DNA of 64,000 bases from Leptospiraceae bacterium (GCA_025059995.1 JANXCF010000001.1:419001-483000), one strand, 5' to 3'; shown: positions 43,945-53,215, counted from the stretch's first letter. Notes: generated by a model not told the origin, from the letters alone. Made by a program: numbers and translations.

Positions 43945-43985
43945 AGATTATGAGTAAAAAAAAGAAGGAGTTATTCAAGTAAAGA

Positions 43986-44498
43986 TTAACTTAATGTGAT
44001 TTCGTCCAACGTTAGAACTAAGTTTTTGAATTGATTTTGGCGATGGGCCTCATAAATCAAGATAGAAACTGCGTTTGCTAAATTTAACGAACGGCATCGC
44101 TTCGAAACCGGAATCCGAAGTAGGTTTTCAGGGCATTCCTCTCTGATTTTTTTGTGTAAGAATTCAGGCAGTCCTTCGGTTTCACTTCCAAAAACAAAAA
44201 TTTGATCTTCTTTGTAAGAGAAATCTGTATAGACTCTTTTTCCAAAACGTGATAAAAAAGCTATATCCTTGAGGGACTTTTGATTTTGTTTTAAGTACTC
44301 TTCGAAGTGGAACCAGTCTTCATACATTGTGATGGAAACTTCTTTGTAGTAGTCCAATCCAGCCCTACGCAATGAAGCATCATCCATTGAAAACGCTGGT
44401 TTTCCTACGATGCTTAGACTGGCATTTGTACAAGCACAAAGACGAATGATATTTCCTGTATTTTGAGGTATCTTTGGCTCATACAAAACAATTTCCAT
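43986..44498 (-). CDS. trmL: tRNA (cytidine/uridine-34-2-O)-methyltransferase TrmL
   Basis: The SPOUT methyltransferase modifies the wobble base of tRNA-Leu. It has the family opening MEIVLYEPKIPQNTGNIIRL, GSETEGLP and the C-terminal IPVSKRCRSLNLANAVSILIYEA knot. ATG 44498 fits the family start and gives 170 residues; a longer frame would overlap pyrD. It diverges from pyrD and follows murA on the same strand. Confidence 0.9.
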   Translation of the reverse strand: MEIVLYEPKIPQNTGNIIRLCACTNASLSIVGKPAFSMDDASLRRAGLDYYKEVSITMYEDWFHFEEYLKQNQKSLKDIAFLSRFGKRVYTDFSYKEDQIFVFGSETEGLPEFLHKKIREECPENLLRIPVSKRCRSLNLANAVSILIYEAHRQNQFKNLVLTLDEITLS

Positions 44499-44556
44499 GT
44501 GAACAAAAAATAGGATTTTGCTATCAAAGAAAGAAAAAAAAGATGGTAAGGAATTC

Positions 44557-45606
44557 ATGTATTTTTTGGTTAGACAACTACTTTTTCAAAAAGATCCAGA
44601 ACAAGCTCACGATTATGTTGTTTCAATCTTGAAGAAACAAAAAAATGTAACACAAAAATTTTCGTTTTTGTTTCGACATTCTTCGGAAAATCTAAAAAGA
44701 ACTGTTTGGGGTATGGAGTTTCCTAATCCTTTGGGATTAGCTGGCGGTTTTGATAAAACAGGAGAACTTTACGAGGTTCTATCTTATCTGGGATTTGGTT
44801 TTATTGAATGTGGAACTTTTACCCCCCTTCCTCAAGAAGGAAATCCCAAGCCGAGATTGTTTCGTTATCCCAAGTATGGTGCGATTGTAAATCGCATGGG
44901 ATTTAATAATCCTGGTGTTGATGCAGCAAGCAGAACTTTTCAGCTCCAACGAAAAACCATCCCTCGAGGAATAAGCATCGGAAAAAACAAAACCACTCCC
45001 AATGAAAGGGCGATGGAAGATTACCTTTTGGCATTTGAAAAACTTCACCCTTTTGCCGATTATATTGCTATCAACGTTAGTTCTCCAAACACGCCACAAC
45101 TAAGAGACCTTCAACAATCCAAAGAATTACTGGATTTCGTTAAGTTGCTAAAAGACAAGTCGAAAACCCAAAAACAAGTTCCTATTTTGATCAAGCTATC
45201 GCCCGATCTTGATAATAAAATGTTTTTTTCTTTATTGGAAGTGTATCTTGATGCAGGAGTTGATGGTATCATACTTACAAACACAACAACGAGAAAATTC
45301 AATCAATATCAGATTCACGAGGAGGGAGGGATTTCGGGACTGCCATTAAAAATTATCGCTACAGACATGATCAAAAAAGCCTATAAGTTTACTTCTGGGA
45401 AGATTCCCATTATTGGAGTTGGGGGTATTTTTGATGGAAAGGATGCTTTAGAAAAAATCATGGCGGGAGCAAGCTTGATTCAAATCTATACGGGCTTGGT
45501 CTATCGAGGACCTTTTCTCCCAAAAAAAATCTTGAGCTTTTTAGACAACTTTCTTGAAAAAGAAAATACCACGTTAAACGAAATTACAGGAATCAACGCA
45601 AAGTAG
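44557..45606 (+). CDS. pyrD: Dihydroorotate dehydrogenase, class 2 (quinone-linked)
   Basis: PyrD oxidises dihydroorotate with a membrane quinone. The class 2 pattern is clear: the N-terminal helix pair for quinone access (YFLVRQLLFQKDPEQAHDYV), NPLGLAGGFDKTGE, NRMGFNNPG, the serine-containing NVSSPNT, and GVGGIFDGKDALEKI. GGTAAGGA before ATG 44557 sets the start; an in-frame TTG at 44518 is less likely. The gene is 6 bases from the convergent tatC. Confidence 0.93.
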   Translation: MYFLVRQLLFQKDPEQAHDYVVSILKKQKNVTQKFSFLFRHSSENLKRTVWGMEFPNPLGLAGGFDKTGELYEVLSYLGFGFIECGTFTPLPQEGNPKPRLFRYPKYGAIVNRMGFNNPGVDAASRTFQLQRKTIPRGISIGKNKTTPNERAMEDYLLAFEKLHPFADYIAINVSSPNTPQLRDLQQSKELLDFVKLLKDKSKTQKQVPILIKLSPDLDNKMFFSLLEVYLDAGVDGIILTNTTTRKFNQYQIHEEGGISGLPLKIIATDMIKKAYKFTSGKIPIIGVGGIFDGKDALEKIMAGASLIQIYTGLVYRGPFLPKKILSFLDNFLEKENTTLNEITGINAK

Positions 45607-45612
45607 TTTGTT

Positions 45613-46443
45613 TTAGTATCGTTTTCTTCGTAGCTCAAAGAGCCAGACAATCCCTACCGACACCCCATAAAGAAGAAGCAAAGGGAAAGCCATCACAAAC
45701 ATACTGAAAGGATCCGGCGGTGTGATGAATGCTGAGAAGAAAAAGATGGAAACCACAATAAATTTCCAAGCCTTTTTATGCCATTCCAAAGTTAAAATCT
45801 CCAGAAAACCCAAAAGAATCACAACTAAGGGGAGTTGAAAAGTAGCACCAGTCCCAATTAACAGAAAAAACAAAAAACTATAGTATTTTTCAATTGAGGT
45901 TTGAGGTACCGTCTCTGCGGGAAGAAAAAGTTGGAACATCATCCTAAGGCTCAACGGGAATAAGTACTTCCAGGCAAACCAAACCCCCAACCAAAAAAGA
46001 AAAGCCGAAGAAATCACAACCGTATAACCGATGGTTGCAGCTCTTTGTGAAACAGCAGGTGTAATAAAACCCCACATGATTGCGAGACTAATGGGAAGGG
46101 CAATGATAAAACCCAAAATCAAAGACAATTTAAAATAAATTTCCAGTGGACCATAGACGGTTCCTAAGATAAGGGGTTCATTCGAATATTCTCTATAAGG
46201 TTGAACCAAAATAGAATGAATATAAGGACTAAAAATACCAACAAAGATAGATGCCGCTAACCAAACCCCAATGATAGCAAAAATCCGTTTTCGTAGTTCT
46301 TCTAAGTGATCCCCGATCGTCATGTATTTCTCTCGGGGATCAAGGATTTCTTCTTCGTCTTGAGATTCTTGGTCCTTTTCTTCGGGTATTACCTTTGTTG
46401 CTTTTTGAGTTTTGACAACTTTTCTTTTTGATTTTTTATTCAT
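45613..46443 (-). CDS. tatC: TatC, twin-arginine translocase receptor subunit
   Basis: TatC binds twin-arginine signal peptides and forms the core of the Tat pore. The 276-residue protein has MTIGDHLEELRKRIF, the conserved N-terminal receptor motif, and six transmembrane helices with FITPAVSQ and FITPPDPFSMFVMA. A lysine/glutamate-rich N-terminal tail of about 40 residues precedes the core and is unusual. tatA lies upstream on the same strand. Confidence 0.94.
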   Translation of the reverse strand: MNKKSKRKVVKTQKATKVIPEEKDQESQDEEEILDPREKYMTIGDHLEELRKRIFAIIGVWLAASIFVGIFSPYIHSILVQPYREYSNEPLILGTVYGPLEIYFKLSLILGFIIALPISLAIMWGFITPAVSQRAATIGYTVVISSAFLFWLGVWFAWKYLFPLSLRMMFQLFLPAETVPQTSIEKYYSFLFFLLIGTGATFQLPLVVILLGFLEILTLEWHKKAWKFIVVSIFFFSAFITPPDPFSMFVMAFPLLLLYGVSVGIVWLFELRRKRY

Positions 46444-46471
46444 TGGATCTCATCTTGAGGTTTCAGTGAAA

Positions 46472-46732
46472 TTACGCTTTTTTCTTGCGTTGAACGGTTT
46501 TTTTTGCTTTAGGAGTTTGTGGTTCTTCTTCGTAAGTGAGTTGTTGGGGAGAGTTGTTGGGTTCTTCGGTACTACTGATACTTTTTCGGAATTCTTTGAT
46601 ACCTAATCCGATGTCTCTTGCTAATTGGGGGATTTTTCTACCGCCAAAGATAAGTAGAACAATAATTAGTATGATGATTAGTTCAGTGCCACCTATACTT
46701 CCGATAAATAACAAAGTTTTCATAACAACCAT
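46472..46732 (-). CDS. tatA: TatA-family translocase subunit
   Basis: The short protein has an N-terminal transmembrane helix (IGGTELIIILIIVLLIFG), the FGxxKxP hinge in the form FGGRKIPQLARDIG, an amphipathic helix and a basic C-terminus, as in TatA/TatE. ATG 46732 or 46723 is the likely start, since a longer frame adds a non-homologous tail and overlaps the divergent gene at 46806. It is followed by tatC. Confidence 0.88.
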   Translation of the reverse strand: MVVMKTLLFIGSIGGTELIIILIIVLLIFGGRKIPQLARDIGLGIKEFRKSISSTEEPNNSPQQLTYEEEPQTPKAKKTVQRKKKA

Positions 46733-46805
46733 GATATTTTTTTTTTTATAACTATCAAGAACTAAAAAAAGTTTCTTTTTCATATTAGACCAAATACTTT
46801 GTATT

Positions 46806-47615
46806 ATGGCTATCTTGAAAAAAGACAAAGAAGAGTTTAAAGAAAGCTCAAAGAAATACAAAGAGAAGATTTCAGAGATAGACAAAGAAAAGAAGATGCT
46901 GCAATCGATGTTGAAAAAAAATGCTGAGTTGGATCCTTATATAAAAATCAAAATAGCAGTCTTGGGTATCCAAAAAGCTTCCATCAATGCAGAAATATCA
47001 ATTCTATCACAAGTCATTCAAAACATACGTGGGGATGATTATATTTCAAATGCGAGAAAGGAAATCTATGGGATTTTAATGGATTTTCTTGCTGAAAAAG
47101 ACATTGATTTTGATTCAGGGTTTACTGATAATCAAGAATTTTTACAAAAAATTTCTGAAATGAATCCTCTGCAAAGATATCATTTCCTCAAAGCTCTTTA
47201 TGAAATTACTAACAAGATTTATGAATTAGAGTTGAATGGAAAATACCGTTGGTCATTTCCGGAAATTTATCAGAAATTGTCATTGGTAATTTTTAAATTT
47301 TTGGACTTCAAACTATATGAAAGAGCAAAAAATCCCGATGTTCCCTATCATGATGCTATTCATTCTCACATGGAACTTTTAATTGATGTTTTGCAAAAAT
47401 CTGCTTTTGAATACCGATCGAAATATGAGCTTGTTGCTCAAGATTTGGACTCCTTACAAAATTTAAGAAAAATCTTGGAACTTCTTAAGAAAATTTATAA
47501 TTTTATCGGCGACAAAGCAGAAGAACAACGAACAGGATATGCACTCGAATCCACAATAGAGAAAATTGAATCTATCTTACAGAAAGATAAGAAAACAAAA
47601 GAGAAAAAAAAGTAA
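46806..47615 (+). CDS. Hypothetical coiled-coil protein
   Basis: The 269-residue cytoplasmic protein is mostly helical, with a charged N-terminal coiled coil (about 1-45) rich in Lys and Glu, a central helical region, and a C-terminal Lys-rich tail. No motif is recognised. It diverges from tatA and precedes trxA by 68 bases. Confidence 0.68.
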   Translation: MAILKKDKEEFKESSKKYKEKISEIDKEKKMLQSMLKKNAELDPYIKIKIAVLGIQKASINAEISILSQVIQNIRGDDYISNARKEIYGILMDFLAEKDIDFDSGFTDNQEFLQKISEMNPLQRYHFLKALYEITNKIYELELNGKYRWSFPEIYQKLSLVIFKFLDFKLYERAKNPDVPYHDAIHSHMELLIDVLQKSAFEYRSKYELVAQDLDSLQNLRKILELLKKIYNFIGDKAEEQRTGYALESTIEKIESILQKDKKTKEKKK

Positions 47616-47683
47616 TTGCTTTAAACTCAAATTAAATTTAAATGAATAAATATCACTTCTTTTTGTTTATGTTGAGGTAAAGT

Positions 47684-47995
47684 ATGGCAGTAAAAGAAAT
47701 CACGGATAATAACTTCACTCAAGAGACATCTAATGGGATTGTGATTGTGGATTTTTGGGCTGAATGGTGTGGACCTTGTAGGATTGTCTCTCCTATCTTA
47801 GAAGAATTATCTCGAGAACTAACAAATATGCAATTCAAAAAAATCAATGTTGATGAAAATCCTTATGTGGCTCAAAGTTTGGGAATTACTGCAATCCCAA
47901 CGATAGTTATATACAAAGACGGAAGGCTAGTTGATCGCATCATAGGAGCTCTTCCTAAGGAACAAATAAAAAGAATTTTACTTAGGCACGTATAA
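47684..47995 (+). CDS. trxA: Thioredoxin
   Basis: The 103-residue protein has the active site W28-C29-G30-P31-C32, the buried D23 and the cis-proline in ITAIPTIVIYKDG, all as in classical thioredoxins. It is the general cytoplasmic disulfide reductant. A good ribosome-binding site (GAGG) precedes ATG 47684. Confidence 0.95.
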   Translation: MAVKEITDNNFTQETSNGIVIVDFWAEWCGPCRIVSPILEELSRELTNMQFKKINVDENPYVAQSLGITAIPTIVIYKDGRLVDRIIGALPKEQIKRILLRHV

Positions 47996-48004
47996 CTCAC
48001 CAAT

Positions 48005-48025
48005 AGCGCTTCATAAGGAAGCGCT
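48005..48025. terminator. Hairpin between trxA and a convergent lipoprotein gene
   Basis: A perfect 8-base-pair stem (AGCGCTTC and GAAGCGCT) has a 5-base loop. It lies 10 bases after the trxA stop and 6 before the stop of the gene on the other strand. The T-tract is weak on both sides, so it is a structural barrier or a bidirectional terminator. Confidence 0.5.
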
Positions 48026-48031
48026 GTACTT

Positions 48032-48355
48032 CTAAAAATCAAACAATCTTAATTCGAGTTTATGTTTGTGGTTGAGAACCTCGTTAGTTTCAACTTCCAC
48101 TTGAAGTCCTCGCAGTAGTAGTATTACATCAAGTTCTTTCAAATCTACTTGATGTCTATGCCCAAAGGTTTCACTTGTCTCGAAGCTTCTTTTCCCTTGT
48201 AGAAGTTCTTCTTTGGTAATCAACACTTCATGCGTATGATCGTTGGAAGGAAATACAATTGCTTGAACCAAAGGGAAGCTTTGATTTTCAGATGCACAAG
48301 AAGAAAAACTCATAATGACTAAGAAAAATATTCCTGAAAATGGGAATCTTGTCAT
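48032..48355 (-). CDS. Putative lipoprotein with three His-x-His pairs
   Basis: The 107-residue protein has a signal peptide with a lipobox-like SFSSC (Cys20). Three HxH pairs (H40/H42, H66/H68, H96/H98) each lie at the start of a similar strand (HTHEVLI, HRHQVDL, HKHKLEL), spaced 26 and 30 residues apart. The regular histidines suggest an extracytoplasmic metal site. The substrate metal is unknown. It is a single gene, convergent with trxA and divergent from the cyclic-nucleotide protein. Confidence 0.7.
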   Translation of the reverse strand: MTRFPFSGIFFLVIMSFSSCASENQSFPLVQAIVFPSNDHTHEVLITKEELLQGKRSFETSETFGHRHQVDLKELDVILLLRGLQVEVETNEVLNHKHKLELRLFDF

Positions 48356-48440
48356 ATTTAAAATAAATTGATGATGTTTAAAAACTTCAACAAAAAATAT
48401 TTGATTCTTTAATAAATTCTTTTTTAATGTGCTTATAATT

Positions 48441-50678
48441 ATGGCAGAGATTGAAACTCTAAAAGATATTCAAACAAAGATAAAAGATGCAAAAAGCGGT
48501 TTGGAAAAAGCCTTACGTATAGAATTGCCAAGAGGTGGATATCTTGTCCAAACATCTGTCGGATACATTCAAATTGGGATACCACCCGAAACTATTAAAG
48601 ATACCATGATGCTTCCTCTGGGGACACCTCAAATTTTCGTCATAGCAGATCAAATGTTTCATGTTGAAAAAGGAATTTCCCTTGCGGAATTAGAATTCCC
48701 TATTTATTACAATCATTTCCTTCGACAAAAAAAGACCTATATCATTGGAACTGCGGATCAATGCAGACGACTCAAAATTGCCCTTTCTGAGTCTTTATTC
48801 GGACCAGAGAAACTCAATATTGAAGCTGAGTACATTGATGGTGCAAATAATAAGTTTTTCCCCAACCTCAAGGCAGAAATAGATTACTTTCGTGGGAATA
48901 GAAAATTCGAAGATTTAGTGAAATTTTTAGTCTTTAAAAAAGAAAACAACTATACGGTTCGATTAAATAAAGTCTATATCAAATTAGAACAGGACTATTT
49001 TCTTATAAGTGATAAAGAATGGGGTGAAGACACGGAAGTTCCAAAAAAGATAACTTACTCAATATTATATGATGTAGGAACGCCGTCGGAAGGTCCTTAT
49101 GAACCTCCCATCTTTGGTATCACTTGTCTTGGTCCTAGTCATGGTTTTGATCCTGAAGCGAATACCTCAGGTTTTATCATCTGGCTAAACCACAAAGGCA
49201 TAATGGTAGATCCACCAGTTAATTCTACTGAGTGGCTTCGAAAATCCAATGTAAACCCAAAACTGATTGATACCATTATTCTAACTCATTGTCATGCAGA
49301 TCACGACGCGGGAACTTTTCAGAAAATCTTAGAAGAAGGAAAAATCACAATCTATACAACCTCAACTATCTTGGATTCATTTTTAAGAAAATATTCTGCC
49401 TTGACTAACATTGAAACAAGTAAACTTCTTGAGCTATTTAACTTTGTTCCTGTGATTATTGGAAAAACCTATAACATACATGATGCCTTGTTTTACTTTA
49501 AATATGCCTTCCATTCTATCCCCTCTTTGGGTTTTGGTTTTGAATTTCAGGGAAAGACTTTTTACTACACCTCAGATCATTTGAATACCTACCCCGAAGT
49601 GTACGACAAACTAAGAGATGAAGGTATCCTAACACCTGGACGTTGCGAAGAGTTAAAAAAATTTCCCTGGGAAACAGACATCATCTATCACGAAGCTGGT
49701 ATTCCCCCCTTACATACAAGAATAGATTTTTTGAATAGCTTACCACCAGAAATCCAGAAAAAAATAACTGTTTATCACATAGCAAAAAAAGATTTTCCTA
49801 TGAATACCCATCTAAGATATGCACAACAAGGTATCACCAATACTCATGTTATTGAAATCTCACCTCATAAATATCAAGAAACTTTACAGATTTTGGATGC
49901 GTTAACCAATATTTCCATCTTTAAAAATTTCCCCCTTATAAAAGCGAGAGAATTTTTGACAATTGTTGAAAAAGTAAAATTCGAAAGGGGTCAAAAAATA
50001 ATTGAAAAGGGTAGTGAAGGGAATGAATTCTTTATCATTCTTTCGGGGTTTGTGAAAGTTGAAGGTATAGATCAAAGTCCCGTTGATGATGGAAATAAAA
50101 AGTTCGAGAAAGTTTATGGAACTTATGAATACTTTGGAGAAGCAGCATTAGTTTTGAATCAAAAACGTAGTGCAGATGTGGTTGCAGAAAGTGATGTAAT
50201 TGCTCTAAAAATCACAAAAGACAAATTCTTATCTTTCATTCGTGATAGTGGTTTAGAAGAAAAATTCCAAAAACTAAACAAAACCCGAGCAACTGGGAGC
50301 TGGGAAGTTCTGATGAAAAGTAATGTATTTAAGCATTTGACATCTTCTCAAAAGACCCTCTTAGAATTCATATTAGAAGAAAAACAAAGTCTTCCTGGGC
50401 AATACCTCATACGAAGAGGACAAGTATTTGAGCATGTTTACATCATAAAGAAAGGGATAGTAAAAGTTATCGATGAAGACGGAAAAGAAAAAATGAAATT
50501 AGGAATTGGGGATTTCTGTGGTGAAATTTTTAATTTCTTACAGGAACTACCATCAAATTTCGATTTCGTTTCTGAAGAAGCTTGTGATCTTTATGCAATT
50601 TCTCGTAAAGATATGATGGAATATATCCAAGATAATCCTGGTGTCTATATGAGATTATACAAACTTTATAAAGAATGA
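48441..50678 (+). CDS. Metallo-beta-lactamase-fold protein with two cyclic-nucleotide-binding domains
   Basis: The 745-residue protein has an N-terminal region of about 200 residues of unknown fold, a metallo-beta-lactamase domain (H283-x-H285-x-D287-H288 in HCHADHDAG, then SDH and IYHEAG), and two cNMP-binding domains (about 490-610 and 630-745, the first with FGEAALVLNQKRSADVVAE; the second lacks the Arg, having FCGEIFNFLQELPSNFDFV). It may hydrolyse cyclic nucleotides or a phosphodiester and be controlled by them. ATG 48441 is chosen over GTG 48429, giving 745 residues. The unusual domain order is the main point. Confidence 0.8.
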   Translation: MAEIETLKDIQTKIKDAKSGLEKALRIELPRGGYLVQTSVGYIQIGIPPETIKDTMMLPLGTPQIFVIADQMFHVEKGISLAELEFPIYYNHFLRQKKTYIIGTADQCRRLKIALSESLFGPEKLNIEAEYIDGANNKFFPNLKAEIDYFRGNRKFEDLVKFLVFKKENNYTVRLNKVYIKLEQDYFLISDKEWGEDTEVPKKITYSILYDVGTPSEGPYEPPIFGITCLGPSHGFDPEANTSGFIIWLNHKGIMVDPPVNSTEWLRKSNVNPKLIDTIILTHCHADHDAGTFQKILEEGKITIYTTSTILDSFLRKYSALTNIETSKLLELFNFVPVIIGKTYNIHDALFYFKYAFHSIPSLGFGFEFQGKTFYYTSDHLNTYPEVYDKLRDEGILTPGRCEELKKFPWETDIIYHEAGIPPLHTRIDFLNSLPPEIQKKITVYHIAKKDFPMNTHLRYAQQGITNTHVIEISPHKYQETLQILDALTNISIFKNFPLIKAREFLTIVEKVKFERGQKIIEKGSEGNEFFIILSGFVKVEGIDQSPVDDGNKKFEKVYGTYEYFGEAALVLNQKRSADVVAESDVIALKITKDKFLSFIRDSGLEEKFQKLNKTRATGSWEVLMKSNVFKHLTSSQKTLLEFILEEKQSLPGQYLIRRGQVFEHVYIIKKGIVKVIDEDGKEKMKLGIGDFCGEIFNFLQELPSNFDFVSEEACDLYAISRKDMMEYIQDNPGVYMRLYKLYKE

Positions 50679-50698
50679 CGAGATATTGAAAATTTTTT

Positions 50699-50713
50699 TG
50701 CTTATTTTAAGCA
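50699..50713. terminator. Short hairpin between convergent genes
   Basis: TGCTTA and TAAGCA form a perfect 6-base-pair stem with a 3-base loop, 21 bases after the stop at 50678 and 24 before the stop at 50737. The run of T lies on the 5-prime side on the plus strand, so termination is doubtful. A close relative (TGCTTATTTTAAAAGCA) lies at 60328-60344. Confidence 0.3.
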
Positions 50714-50736
50714 GCTAAAATTCATTAAATAAAACA

Positions 50737-51969
50737 TCATCGATATGCGTAAATGAGATTGGACATTCGACTGACTTTTCTTTGTGTATATCCAAAATCA
50801 AAAGGAAGTTGCTTGATTGGAGTTTTTTGATAATCTTGATACAAATCATTTTGAAATGGATTTATTGTTCCTTTCAAATTTGTAGGTTCTTTGTATTGCC
50901 CGAACAAATAGATGTTAGTGTAAAAATTTTTAATATACTCATAGGGAATGCCAGAATCATCTTGAATGATCATAGAGAAAGTTTCACGCAAATAAAAATT
51001 CACTTTACGATACGAAGGAAAGTGAAACAAATACACAGCTGATTTAAGGAATAGCCCCCTTTCAGGAAACGACAGAAAAAACTTAGAAATTTCCGAATCC
51101 ATCTGAAAATCTTCTGGCTTTAGTTTTTGAGAAATATAATACAAAGTTCTTCTTCGAGATTGAGAATCAAAAGTATGATACACAATCATAGGAGTTTCAC
51201 ATTGATTCATCGAGAATTTTAAGCATTGTGATTTTACATCTTGGATTTTCCAATCGAAGTAGCCAATAAAAAAAAGAAATATAGGAAGGGTCCCAGAAAA
51301 AGAAATATTTTTTTGATTCTCCAAGTATTCCTTCATCACTCTTGAATATAAATACCCTGCTTGGGTTAGGTTGGCTAAAATTTGTTGAAGGGAAAATATC
51401 CCATATTTTAAATCTTTTTCTGAATATTGTCTTTGTAAAAGACCGGGATTTTCTAAAGAAACAAAAATATAATTCTCAGCCTCAGGATAAAAAATCACCA
51501 AATGAAAAACGTCGGACCCACTTAATAAATAGAAGGCATTAGGGATTTCTTTGGTTTTTTTGAGATGAACTTCATGCCATGTTCGGATAAGGGTTTCTCT
51601 TGATCTTAGGGTTTTTACGTAAAACTGAAGATTTCGTTGATACTCTTTGTACCAATCTTTTTGTGTGTAGGTTTGGAGTGATTCATCTAAAATCTCTGTT
51701 TTCGAAATCAAGAAGTTCTTTAGATTTTCCCAGTAGGGATCAACTACTATATCAGCAATTTCTTTTTTTTGGACTAATGCTATGGTAGGAAATTCTTCTT
51801 TCTTTTGAGGTTGAGAACAAGAAATCAAAATCAAAAAACTCAAAAAGAACCAGCGATAATTAACAGAAAACAGAAAGTTTAGAAAAGTTGTTATTTTTAA
51901 AAGTTTGATTTGTAAAACTTCAAGTCTATTGTTATCAAGATTTGTCTTTTCTTTTGCGATCAACATCAT
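50737..51969 (-). CDS. Putative lipoprotein of unknown function
   Basis: The 410-residue protein has a long N-terminus of about 40 residues before a hydrophobic core and a lipobox (FLILISC, near residue 51). The rest is a mixed domain rich in aromatic residues without recognised motifs. The true start may lie further downstream, but no good internal start codon with a ribosome-binding site is seen. It is the last gene of the long minus-strand string, 21 bases after the mS38-like gene. Confidence 0.6.
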   Translation of the reverse strand: MMLIAKEKTNLDNNRLEVLQIKLLKITTFLNFLFSVNYRWFFLSFLILISCSQPQKKEEFPTIALVQKKEIADIVVDPYWENLKNFLISKTEILDESLQTYTQKDWYKEYQRNLQFYVKTLRSRETLIRTWHEVHLKKTKEIPNAFYLLSGSDVFHLVIFYPEAENYIFVSLENPGLLQRQYSEKDLKYGIFSLQQILANLTQAGYLYSRVMKEYLENQKNISFSGTLPIFLFFIGYFDWKIQDVKSQCLKFSMNQCETPMIVYHTFDSQSRRRTLYYISQKLKPEDFQMDSEISKFFLSFPERGLFLKSAVYLFHFPSYRKVNFYLRETFSMIIQDDSGIPYEYIKNFYTNIYLFGQYKEPTNLKGTINPFQNDLYQDYQKTPIKQLPFDFGYTQRKVSRMSNLIYAYR

Positions 51970-51990
51970 GATGGGGATTTTTTTAAAAGA

Positions 51991-52086
51991 TTATCTCAAT
52001 TTCTTCTTGTGGCGATTTTGACGGCGCTTTTTCTTTCTTTTGTGGGTTCGAATTTTTCTCCTTTTTCTTTTCTTACCCGATGGCAT
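51991..52086 (-). CDS. mS38/AURKAIP1-COX24-like ribosomal protein, 31 residues
   Basis: The frame encodes MPSGKKRKRRKIRTHKRKKK and 11 further residues, ending KKKLR; 23 of its 31 residues are Lys, Arg or His. It matches the AURKAIP1/COX24-domain small proteins of Bacteroidetes and spirochaetes, which are related to mitochondrial mS38 and mycobacterial bS22 and sit in the small ribosomal subunit near the decoding region. A clear ribosome-binding site (GGAG) precedes ATG 52086. Genes this short are often missed by gene callers. Confidence 0.85.
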   Translation of the reverse strand: MPSGKKRKRRKIRTHKRKKKRRQNRHKKKLR

Positions 52087-52117
52087 CTTCAGCTCCTAAT
52101 TATTAAAGTCCAAAAAT

Positions 52118-53215
52118 TCATTTTATAAAAGGATGTAAAGTAGGATTTTGTTTTATCTCTTTTATCAAGTTTTTGATATCTGACAAACGATCCTTTTTGG
52201 CTACGAAAAGAACCTTTTCTGTCTCTACAATCACTACATTTTCCATACCCAAGAAAGCTATGAACTTAGGTGTTTCCACAGAAACGATGTTATTATGAGA
52301 ATCAAACATGAGGTGATGTGCTTTTTTTGGCAGTAAAAGAATATTTTGTTTATCGTCTGTTTTGTCTTTGTCATTTTGATAGATGCGTTCTAAAGAAAGC
52401 CAAGAACCAACATCATCCCAAACAAAACTTGACTCTACTACTGCCACATCTTTGGCTTTTTCCATGATAGCTATGTCAATTGGTAATTCCGGTATTGACT
52501 CAAAAGCCTTTTGTAATTTCGATGCTGATTTGTATCCTTCTCGTATTGGTTGAAGGATTTCTCCTGCATATTGTTCAAAAGCTTCGATGATTTTTTTCCC
52601 CTTCCAAATGAAAATTCCTGAGTTCCAATAAAATCCCTTTTTCACGTATTCTAAGGCTTTTGAGATTTCGGGTTTTTCATGAAATTTCGTTACATAATAC
52701 CCAAGCTCCTGTATGGAATTCCCTTTTTGTATATAACCATAGCCAATTTCGGGTCTTGTTGGAATTATTCCACAGGTTACCAAATAATTTTGTTTAGCAA
52801 GTTCTATGGCTTTTTGGATGGTTTTTTTGAATTCATTTAAAGGATAGATGTAGTGATCGGCACTCAAAACAACATGCACTCTATCAGGATACTTTTCTTC
52901 TAAAATCAATGAAGATAATGCCACAATGGGAGCTGTGTTTTTCCCAAAAGGTTCTACAATAAATTGTTTATCTTTTAACCCCAATTCTTTTTGTATTGCT
53001 TTTTTGAGTTCTTTATTACAACCAATAAAAACAAGTTCTTTTTCCGTTAGTGAGTAAGCTCTTTGTAAGGTTTCTTCTAATAGGGTTTTGTGGGAGTATA
53101 TTTTTTGTAATTGTTTCGGTTTGGACTCCGTGGATTTGGGCCAAAACCTTTCTCCTTTTCCCCCTGCCATGATGACAACTATCGGCAACTCAGATTTTGA
53201 GTTATGTTTCTTCAT
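52118..53215 (-). CDS. manC: Mannose-1-phosphate guanylyltransferase
   Basis: The nucleotidyltransferase makes GDP-mannose from GTP and mannose-1-phosphate. The 365-residue protein has the pyrophosphorylase motif MAGGKGERFWPKS, the LSADHYI segment, FHEKPE and the FVWDDVGSW signature. It lacks the C-terminal phosphomannose isomerase domain of bifunctional ManC. It lies 21 bases after the SPFH-like gene. Confidence 0.92.
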   Translation of the reverse strand: MKKHNSKSELPIVVIMAGGKGERFWPKSTESKPKQLQKIYSHKTLLEETLQRAYSLTEKELVFIGCNKELKKAIQKELGLKDKQFIVEPFGKNTAPIVALSSLILEEKYPDRVHVVLSADHYIYPLNEFKKTIQKAIELAKQNYLVTCGIIPTRPEIGYGYIQKGNSIQELGYYVTKFHEKPEISKALEYVKKGFYWNSGIFIWKGKKIIEAFEQYAGEILQPIREGYKSASKLQKAFESIPELPIDIAIMEKAKDVAVVESSFVWDDVGSWLSLERIYQNDKDKTDDKQNILLLPKKAHHLMFDSHNNIVSVETPKFIAFLGMENVVIVETEKVLFVAKKDRLSDIKNLIKEIKQNPTLHPFIK

